Shown: piece by piece, positions 1-4,472 of the stretch
Numbering within the stretch: position 1 is the stretch's first letter
How the letters are laid out: each line of letters opens with the position of its first letter
Origin: UBA1731 sp963626295
Lineage (GTDB): Bacteria > Verrucomicrobiota > Kiritimatiellia > RFP12 > UBA1067
NCBI GenBank assembly: GCA_963626295.1
Contig: CAVFWS010000118.1
Span: 1 to 5,439 of the forward strand
DNA: 5,439 bases
Direction: 5' to 3'
Translations under genes and position numbers: made by a program
The notes under the pieces: generated by a model
Database searches by the model: none
Seen by the model: the letters and a program-made list of their open reading frames with translations, nothing else
What the model was told of the DNA's origin: nothing

Positions 1-968
1 TCACGCCGCAGGGCGACGGCGCGACGGAAAGCGAGGCCGTGCAGACGGCCATCGCGGGAACGGTCCGCTTGCCCTTGCCGGGGGCGGAGACCTTCTTGGC
101 GACGAACTTCGCCTACACGGTCGGAAGCGCGGACTGGACCCTCTCGACGGGATATCTCAACACGCCATCCCAAGACGGCGGAACGTCCGTCACGCTCGGC
201 GCGTACGATGGCTCGCTTGCGCTCGCCGAGGACTGGACGGCGACGGCGGACGGCGTCCTCTCGTTCGGATGGACGGCCAAGGGCTCCTACACGGCCACCT
301 CCGATGTCGTCACGGTCACGTTCACGGCGACGGACGGCGCGGTGACGACGTTCTATTCCGTCACGAACTGGGCGAACAAGACGGCGGTGCAGAGGGTCGC
401 TCTCCCGCTCGCACCCGTCGCGGGCAAGCGCGGACGGCTGAAGCTTGTATTCTCGCACAGCGGCTCGAACTACAACTACAAGGGATACGGCGCGACAATC
501 TACGACCTCGCCGTCTCCGGGCTTGCGGCGTCCGTACTGCCGGATGCGGTCGCGTGGGGAGAGGAGGAGCGGACGGCGACGGAGCGGCCGCGGATCCTCT
601 CCGTCTCGTCGCGGAAGCCGTCGTCGCCGGCTGCCGTGCAGGAGGGGCTCTACCGCGAGTGCGCGCGAGGCGCGAACGCGCTGCTCGTCGTCTGCTCGGG
701 AAACGTCACGTCGCTGTCGGCGCGGCCGAGCCACCTGTCGCTCGTGCCGGACCCGGCGGTAAGGGTCTATCCGAAGGGCGGCGGGAGGTTCGTGGTCACG
801 GTAGACGGAAGCGCCATCGCGGCGGCGGACGACCGCTCGCGGATGATCCTCACGCTCGTCGCCGAGTCCGCCGACGGGCAGCTCGCCTACAAGGACCTCT
901 CGCTGCGCTTCTCCGCCGCCACCGGGACGGAGTCCTATCCGGGCGGACTGGTGATCGTGTTCCGGTAA
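1..968 (+). CDS. C-terminal part of a large beta-rich, probably secreted protein of unknown function (5' partial)
   Basis: The frame is open from the left edge (first full codon at base 3) to TAA at 966-968, giving 321 residues with no start inside the window that needs to be used; the GTG at 39 is simply an internal Val. The composition is rich in Thr, Ser, Ala, Gly and Val with alternating hydrophobic/polar stretches, as in beta-sandwich surface or exported proteins. Roughly residues 20-180 read like one jelly-roll or carbohydrate-binding/concanavalin-like module (repeated short strands, aromatic Trp/Tyr in loops, ending near 'YDLAVSGLA'). A second beta-rich stretch follows at about 200-310, with two Cys (in 'YRECARG' and 'VVCSGNV'). 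The C-terminus ends in '...GLVIVFR' with no LPXTG, PEP-CTERM-like helix or membrane anchor. I do not recognise a family, and the domain guess rests on composition only. It has no visible terminator, and the next promoter begins about 15 bases after its stop, so it is functionally separate from the aro operon. Confidence 0.75.
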   Translation, partial: TPQGDGATESEAVQTAIAGTVRLPLPGAETFLATNFAYTVGSADWTLSTGYLNTPSQDGGTSVTLGAYDGSLALAEDWTATADGVLSFGWTAKGSYTATSDVVTVTFTATDGAVTTFYSVTNWANKTAVQRVALPLAPVAGKRGRLKLVFSHSGSNYNYKGYGATIYDLAVSGLAASVLPDAVAWGEEERTATERPRILSVSSRKPSSPAAVQEGLYRECARGANALLVVCSGNVTSLSARPSHLSLVPDPAVRVYPKGGGRFVVTVDGSAIAAADDRSRMILTLVAESADGQLAYKDLSLRFSAATGTESYPGGLVIVFR

Positions 969-977
969 ACTCCGAAA

Positions 978-1015
978 GCGTATTGCATTGCCGAATCTGA
1001 TGTGATACAATACGC
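978..1015. repeat. Perfect 8+8 bp inverted repeat spanning the aro promoter (possible operator)
   Basis: GCGTATTG at 978-985 is the exact reverse complement of CAATACGC at 1008-1015, with 22 bases between. The arms are 30 bp apart start to start, close to three helical turns. The left arm overlaps the -35 box and the right arm overlaps the -10 box of the predicted promoter. This could be the binding site of a dimeric repressor acting on the operon. It does not look like a terminator for the upstream gene because the loop is long and no T-tract follows. No known operator consensus was recognised, and a chance match of this size is possible. Confidence 0.4.
983..1011 (+). promoter_or_regulatory. 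Predicted sigma70-type promoter of the aro operon
   Basis: A -35 element TTGCAT (983-988) lies 17 bp upstream of a -10 element TACAAT (1006-1011, five of six matches to TATAAT). A TG at 1003-1004 one base upstream of the -10 gives an extended -10. Transcription would start near 1018-1020, leaving about 15 bases before the leader-peptide ATG. This is an AT-richer island in an otherwise GC-rich region, and it sits exactly where the leader transcript must begin. Prediction from sequence only. Confidence 0.7.
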
Positions 1016-1034
1016 GCCCATTGAGAGAGATCAG

Positions 1035-1109
1035 ATGAACGGTCGATTCGAGTTTACGTGGTACTATTACTTCGGACAGGCAGTCCGGGGCGGATTCGCG
1101 CAATCTTGA
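1035..1109 (+). CDS. Aromatic-rich leader peptide of the aro operon attenuator (24 aa)
   Basis: A short ORF starts at ATG 1035, just after a purine-rich GAGAGAGA stretch (1023-1030) that can serve as a ribosome-binding site, and ends at TGA 1107-1109. Of its 24 residues, eight are aromatic: F5, F7, W9, Y10, Y11, Y12, F13 and F21. W9-Y10-Y11-Y12-F13 form an uninterrupted run at 1059-1073. A run like this is very unlikely by chance and is the hallmark of leader peptides whose translation senses charged tRNA (compare the Phe run in the E. coli pheA leader and the Trp pair in trpL). It is followed by an intrinsic terminator and by genes for aromatic amino acid synthesis. The peptide itself probably has no function beyond being translated. 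Its codons for Phe, Tyr and Trp together suggest that shortage of any of the three relieves termination. It is not homologous, as far as I can tell, to a named leader, so no symbol is given. Confidence 0.88.
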   Translation: MNGRFEFTWYYYFGQAVRGGFAQS

Positions 1110-1145
1110 ACGATCGGTAGGCAAGAGATCAGGCATGCGGCCCCG
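1071..1145 (+). promoter_or_regulatory. Attenuator pause hairpin (1:2) and competing antiterminator (2:3)
   Basis: Arm 1, CGGAC at 1073-1077, pairs perfectly with arm 2, GTCCG at 1083-1087, around a 5-base loop; two G-U pairs can extend it to 1071-1072 with 1088-1089. Arm 1 begins at the last codon of the aromatic run, so a ribosome stalled on codons 9-13 would cover it. The freed arm 2 continues as CGGGGC (1086-1091), which is exactly complementary to GCCCCG (1140-1145) inside the 5' arm of the terminator stem. The 1:2 and 2:3 pairings share bases 1086-1087 (to 1089 with the G-U pairs), and 2:3 and the terminator share 1140-1145, so each pairing excludes the next. That is the classical attenuator logic. 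The pairings are seen in the sequence; their use in vivo is inferred. Confidence 0.78.
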
Positions 1146-1187
1146 CTCCAGGAAAAGAGCGAGGCCGTTTTTGTTTGGCCGCAATGC
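1133..1187 (+). other. Alternative long hairpin that competes with the terminator stem
   Basis: GCATGCGGCC (1133-1142) can pair with GGCCGCAATGC (1177-1187): ten base pairs with one bulged A. It uses the same 5' bases as the terminator but a 3' arm located after the U-tract. It can therefore form only in transcripts that have already read through, where the inner CGCTC/GAGCG pairs (1144-1148 with 1157-1161) can stay closed inside it. It leaves the aroF ribosome-binding site free. A role in stabilising read-through mRNA is speculative. Confidence 0.35.
1138..1176 (+). terminator. Intrinsic (Rho-independent) terminator of the aro attenuator
   Basis: CGGCCCCGCTC (1138-1148) pairs with GAGCGAGGCCG (1157-1167): ten Watson-Crick pairs with a single C-A mismatch (1143/1162) and an 8-base loop, CAGGAAAA. 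It is followed immediately by TTTTT (1168-1172), G, and TTT (1174-1176). The strong GC stem plus U-tract lies about 30 bases after the leader stop codon and 40 bases before aroF, so it would end transcription before the structural genes unless its 5' arm is captured by the upstream antiterminator arm. Confidence 0.92.
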
Positions 1188-1201
1188 AGTGAAGATTTCA
1201 A

Positions 1202-1207
1202 AAGGAG
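1202..1207 (+). promoter_or_regulatory. Ribosome-binding site of aroF
   Basis: AAGGAG lies 9 bases before ATG 1217. It is a strong Shine-Dalgarno match and fixes the aroF start. Confidence 0.85.
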
Positions 1208-1216
1208 CAGATAGAG

Positions 1217-2230
1217 ATGATCATCGTATTGAAGAAAGGCGCAGACCCAAAGCAGGTCGATAGCCTTGTCAGGTGGCTGAGGGACCGCCACATCACGCCG
1301 AGCATAAGCACCGGCGAGCGCGAGACGCTCATCGGGTGCATCGGCGACGTCGCCAAGATGGACATAGGGCTCGTGCAGGCGCTCAGCGTGGTGGAAAGCG
1401 TCCAGCGGATCCAGGAGCCCTACAAGGCGGCCAACAGGAAGTTCCATCCGGACGATTCCGTAATCGACTGCTCGGGCGCCAAGATCGGCGGCGGCAATTT
1501 CCAGGTGATAGCGGGGCCCTGCAGCGTGGAGTCCGTAGAGCAGATGACTGGCATCGCCAGGCGGGTGAAGGCGGCCGGGGCGACGCTGCTGCGCGGCGGG
1601 GCGTTCAAGCCCCGCACGTCCCCGTACGCGTTCCAGGGCCTGGGCAAGCGCGGGCTCGACATACTTCTCGAGGCGAAGAGGGAAACCGGCCTGCCCATAG
1701 TCACGGAGCTCATGAGCATCGAGCACCTGCCGCTGTTCAACGACGTCGACGTGATCCAGGTCGGCGCAAGGAACATGCAGAACTTCGACCTGCTCAAGGA
1801 GGTCGGGTCCATGACGAAGAAGCCGATCCTGCTCAAGAGGGGCATGAGCGCGACGCTCCAGGAGCTTCTGATGAGCGCCGAATACATCATGGCGAGCGGG
1901 AACCCGAACGTCATGCTGTGCGAGCGCGGGATACGCACGTTCGAGACCGCGACCAGGAACACGATCGACCTTACGGTCATACCCGTGCTCAAGCGGCTCT
2001 CGCACCTGCCGGTGGTCGTGGATCCCAGCCATTCCACGGGATACGCGCACCTTGTGGAGCCCTGCGCTATGGGCGCCACCGTAATGGGGGCGGACGGCCT
2101 CATCATCGAGGTGCACAACGATCCGCCGCACGCCCTTTGCGATGGCGTACAGAGCCAGACGCCGGAGATGTTCGAGGATACGATGAAGCGCATAGGCGCG
2201 ATTCGTCCACACGCATGGAAGAGAGGCTGA
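1217..2230 (+). CDS. aroF: 3-deoxy-7-phosphoheptulonate (DAHP) synthase, type I-beta with N-terminal regulatory domain
   Basis: AroF condenses phosphoenolpyruvate with erythrose 4-phosphate to DAHP, the committing step of the shikimate pathway, in the cytoplasm. The 337 residues match the usual length of the Thermotoga-type enzyme (about 338). Residues 1 to about 68 (starting MIIVLKKGAD) form the ferredoxin-like regulatory domain, which in characterised homologues mediates inhibition by Tyr/Phe; about 75-335 is the TIM barrel. Visible signatures are AGPCSVES (99-106), LRGGAFKPRTSPY (125-137), GARN (183-186), LLKRG (205-209), CERGIRTFE (235-243) and VDPSHSTG (268-275). Metal ligands C102, H272, E298 and D309 are all present, as are the substrate-binding R126, K131 and K207. 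The ATG is set by AAGGAG nine bases upstream. It is the first structural gene after the attenuator, and pheA follows after 2 bases. Specificity between Phe, Tyr or mixed feedback cannot be read from sequence. No sign of damage. Confidence 0.97.
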   Translation: MIIVLKKGADPKQVDSLVRWLRDRHITPSISTGERETLIGCIGDVAKMDIGLVQALSVVESVQRIQEPYKAANRKFHPDDSVIDCSGAKIGGGNFQVIAGPCSVESVEQMTGIARRVKAAGATLLRGGAFKPRTSPYAFQGLGKRGLDILLEAKRETGLPIVTELMSIEHLPLFNDVDVIQVGARNMQNFDLLKEVGSMTKKPILLKRGMSATLQELLMSAEYIMASGNPNVMLCERGIRTFETATRNTIDLTVIPVLKRLSHLPVVVDPSHSTGYAHLVEPCAMGATVMGADGLIIEVHNDPPHALCDGVQSQTPEMFEDTMKRIGAIRPHAWKRG

Positions 2231-2232
2231 TC

Positions 2233-3399
2233 ATGAATGAAGGCGAAAAGGAACGGGATCTCCTGAAGATCCGCAACGAGATCGATGCGATCGACGGAGA
2301 GCTTGTGAAGCTGTTCGTGCAGAGGATGAAGGCGTCCGAGAAGGTCGCGGCGGCAAAGAAGACCAGCCACGCGCCCATATGCGATCCGGCGCGCGAACGG
2401 GAGATACTCGCAAAGGTGGCGAAGTCTGTCGGCCCCGATTTCGAGAATGAGGCAAGGCTCCTGTTCACCACGCTGATGTCGATGTCGAGAGGCCGCCAGC
2501 GCGCGGAGATTGCCGGAGGAGATGCGTTCGCCAGGTCGGTGGGCGGGGCAATCGCATCGACGCCCGAAAGGTTCCCGTCCTCCGCCACGGTCGCGTGCTC
2601 CGGCGTTGAGGGCTCGTATTCCCAGCAGGCCGTGTGCCGGCTGGTGCAGTTCCCGACGATATTCTACTTCAAGGGCTTCGACGACGTGTTCTCCGCCGTG
2701 GAGAAGGGAATGTGCGACTACGGCGTGCTCCCGATAGAGAATTCGGCGGTGGGGAGCGTGACGGCCGTGTACGACCTCATGGCGAGGCACAACTTCAAGA
2801 TAGTGCGCGCGATGAAGCTTCGCATCCGCCATGTGCTTCTCGCTCCGCCCGGGGTGAAGCTTGAGGACATAAGGGAGGTGTCGAGCCACCCGCATGCGAT
2901 CGCCCAGTGCTCGGAGTTCCTGCGCGGGAATCCGTCCATCCGCGCCATTCCTGCGACGAACACCGCCGCCGCCGCCGCGGGGCTTGCGAAGTCCATGCGC
3001 CGGGACGTTGCCGTGATAGCGTCGAGGGAGTGCGCGGAGCTCTATGGCCTGGATGTGCTGCGCGAGGACATATCGAACATCGCGAGCAACTACACGAGGT
3101 TCATCTGCATATCCAAGCGGGCCGAGATATATCCCGATGCGGACAAGTTTTCCGTGATGATGAGCCTGAACCACCGTCCGGGGGCTCTCACGGACGTGCT
3201 TGTCAAGTTCGCTGCGGCAGGCGTGAACCTTACGAAGCTTGAGTCGCGTCCTGTGCCGGGGTCGGATTTCGAGTTCAGGTTCATATTTGACTTCGAGGCG
3301 TCGCCCCGCGATCCCCGCGTGCTGAAGATGCTGTCCGGGTTCAGCATCGATCCGGAGATCGAGCACTTCACCTTCCTTGGGTCGTACTCCGAGGGATGA
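2233..3399 (+). CDS. pheA: Bifunctional chorismate mutase / prephenate dehydratase (P-protein)
   Basis: PheA converts chorismate to prephenate and then to phenylpyruvate, the Phe-specific branch. The 388 residues match the family (about 360-390). Domain order: AroQ-type chorismate mutase (about 8-90) with R14, R31, K42, D51, R54 and E55 at the positions of the E. coli catalytic residues; a linker (about 92-116); prephenate dehydratase (about 118-295) with GVEGSYSQQA (124-133), LPIENSAVGSV (166-176), SHPHAIAQC (218-226) and the catalytic-Thr motif NYTRF (286-290); and an ACT domain (about 305-385) with GALT (317-320) and ESRP (337-340), the sites of Phe feedback binding in homologues. ATG 2233 is chosen because the mutase domain starts right there and GAGAGG (2221-2226) lies six bases upstream. 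The frame is open further back, but that part is only a shadow of aroF. It starts 2 bases after aroF, so translation is probably coupled. Confidence 0.97.
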   Translation: MNEGEKERDLLKIRNEIDAIDGELVKLFVQRMKASEKVAAAKKTSHAPICDPAREREILAKVAKSVGPDFENEARLLFTTLMSMSRGRQRAEIAGGDAFARSVGGAIASTPERFPSSATVACSGVEGSYSQQAVCRLVQFPTIFYFKGFDDVFSAVEKGMCDYGVLPIENSAVGSVTAVYDLMARHNFKIVRAMKLRIRHVLLAPPGVKLEDIREVSSHPHAIAQCSEFLRGNPSIRAIPATNTAAAAAGLAKSMRRDVAVIASRECAELYGLDVLREDISNIASNYTRFICISKRAEIYPDADKFSVMMSLNHRPGALTDVLVKFAAAGVNLTKLESRPVPGSDFEFRFIFDFEASPRDPRVLKMLSGFSIDPEIEHFTFLGSYSEG

Positions 3400-3404
3400 C
3401 GCGG

Positions 3405-3410
3405 AAAGGG
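3405..3410 (+). promoter_or_regulatory. Ribosome-binding site that decides the aroB start
   Basis: AAAGGG lies six bases before ATG 3417. The in-frame ATG at 3396, which overlaps the pheA stop, has only GAGGG touching it with no spacer, so 3417 is the better start. Confidence 0.65.
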
Positions 3411-3416
3411 AATGCC

Positions 3417-4472
3417 ATGACGCGCATCAGGGTGCATACATCCGTTCCGTACGACGTGGAGATAGGGGCAGGCGCATCTGCCTCTGCCCCAACGTTCGTC
3501 CGTGAAGCGCTTCGGGACGCGAGGAGGGTGGCCTTGGTTGCCGATTCCAACGTGGATCGGCTGCATGCCGCCGCGATATCCGAAGGCTTTGCCGCTGCGG
3601 GGTTAGAGGTGCTGAAATTCGTGTTCCCCGCCGGCGAGCGGTCGAAGACGCTTTCCACATATGGCGACACGGTGGATTTCCTGGCGAAGGGACGGCTTGA
3701 CCGCACGGACCTGGTCGTCGCGCTTGGCGGCGGCGTCACTGGCGACATGGCCGGTTTCGCCGCGGCCACATACAAGCGCGGCATCGCATTCGTCCAGATC
3801 CCCACTTCGCTCCTCGCCATGGTGGATTCGTCTGTCGGCGGCAAGACAGGCGTAGACCTTCCCGTCGGCAAGAATCTCGTCGGAGCCTTCCATCAGCCGA
3901 GAGCCGTATTCTGCGACACGTCCTTCCTCAGTACGCTCCCGGACGAGTGGCGGATGGACGGGATGGGCGAGGTGCTCAAGTATGCGGTGCTTGGCGACGG
4001 TGCGCTTTTCTCGAGGCTTGAGGATGCGCCGCTGGAGAGGATCGGCGAGCGCGAAATCGCCGAATGCGTTGGCATGAAGCGAGACATTGTCGAGAAGGAT
4101 GAGAAGGAGGACGGCGCGCGCAAGCTGCTCAACCTTGGCCATACGTTCGCGCACGCCATTGAGATGCTGAGCGGGTATTCGGTATCCCATGGGCGCGCGG
4201 TCGCGACAGGCATCGCCATGATTGCCCGCGCCGCCATGAATATGGGTGCGCTCCCCCGTCCGGAGCAGGAGCGCATCGAATCGCTTGCCCTGGCCATGGG
4301 CTACGGTGTGCGCACGGACTTCTCGCCGGCAGAGATCGCAGGGGTGATACTTGCGGACAAGAAGGTGTCCGGCGACCATATCGATCTGGTTGTCCCGCAT
4401 GGCGTCGGCAGGTGCCTTGTGGAGAGCGTTCCGCTTGCGGAGCTGGGAAAGGTGGTGGACAGTGCCGTGTGA
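3417..4472 (+). CDS. aroB: 3-dehydroquinate synthase
   Basis: AroB converts DAHP to 3-dehydroquinate, shikimate-pathway step 2, using NAD+ and a divalent metal (usually zinc or cobalt). From ATG 3417 the protein has 351 residues, close to the usual 350-370, and begins with the typical 'IRVHTSVPYDVEIGAG'. Visible signatures are PAGERSKT (71-78), the NAD-binding GGGVTGDMAGF (104-114), PTSLLAMVDSSVGGKTGVD (129-147) and KN (152-153). Metal ligands are E185 in GMGEVLKYA, H242 in NLGHTFAHA and H258 in VSHGR. Small departures from the common pattern are GHTFAHAIE for GHTFGHAIE and HGRAVATG for HGEAVAIG; neither removes a ligand. An alternative ATG at 3396 would add seven residues (MTRKGNA) and overlap the pheA stop, but its spacing to a Shine-Dalgarno is poor. 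It lies 17 bases after pheA, and its 3' end overlaps aroA. Confidence 0.96.
   Translation: MTRIRVHTSVPYDVEIGAGASASAPTFVREALRDARRVALVADSNVDRLHAAAISEGFAAAGLEVLKFVFPAGERSKTLSTYGDTVDFLAKGRLDRTDLVVALGGGVTGDMAGFAAATYKRGIAFVQIPTSLLAMVDSSVGGKTGVDLPVGKNLVGAFHQPRAVFCDTSFLSTLPDEWRMDGMGEVLKYAVLGDGALFSRLEDAPLERIGEREIAECVGMKRDIVEKDEKEDGARKLLNLGHTFAHAIEMLSGYSVSHGRAVATGIAMIARAAMNMGALPRPEQERIESLALAMGYGVRTDFSPAEIAGVILADKKVSGDHIDLVVPHGVGRCLVESVPLAELGKVVDSAV

Noticed and set aside
269..1000. 243-residue plus-strand open frame overlapping the upstream gene
   Set aside because: Arg/Gly/Ala-rich shadow frame; the frame ending at 968 has protein-like beta-strand patterning and is open from the window edge.
995..1036. 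ATCTGAT (995-1001) and ATCAGAT (1030-1036) as an inverted repeat
   Set aside because: One arm is upstream of the predicted transcription start, so no RNA hairpin results, and a 7-base match with wide spacing is weak evidence for an operator.
1020..1200. T-box or metabolite riboswitch in the aroF leader
   Set aside because: No T-box sequence or specifier-loop layout is seen; the aromatic leader ORF and nested hairpins explain the region better.
1273..2232. Upstream extension of the pheA frame across aroF
   Set aside because: The translation is low-complexity Arg/Gly/His-rich and overlaps the whole of aroF. The chorismate mutase domain and a ribosome-binding site both place the start at 2233.
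1420..3366. 648-residue open frame on the minus strand opposite aroF and pheA
   Set aside because: Arg/His/Pro-rich translation without recognisable motifs; it is the antisense shadow of two clear genes in high-GC DNA.
3396..3416. Earlier aroB start at ATG 3396 overlapping the pheA stop
   Set aside because: GAGGG directly abuts the ATG with no spacer, while ATG 3417 has AAAGGG at six bases and gives the family-typical N-terminus.
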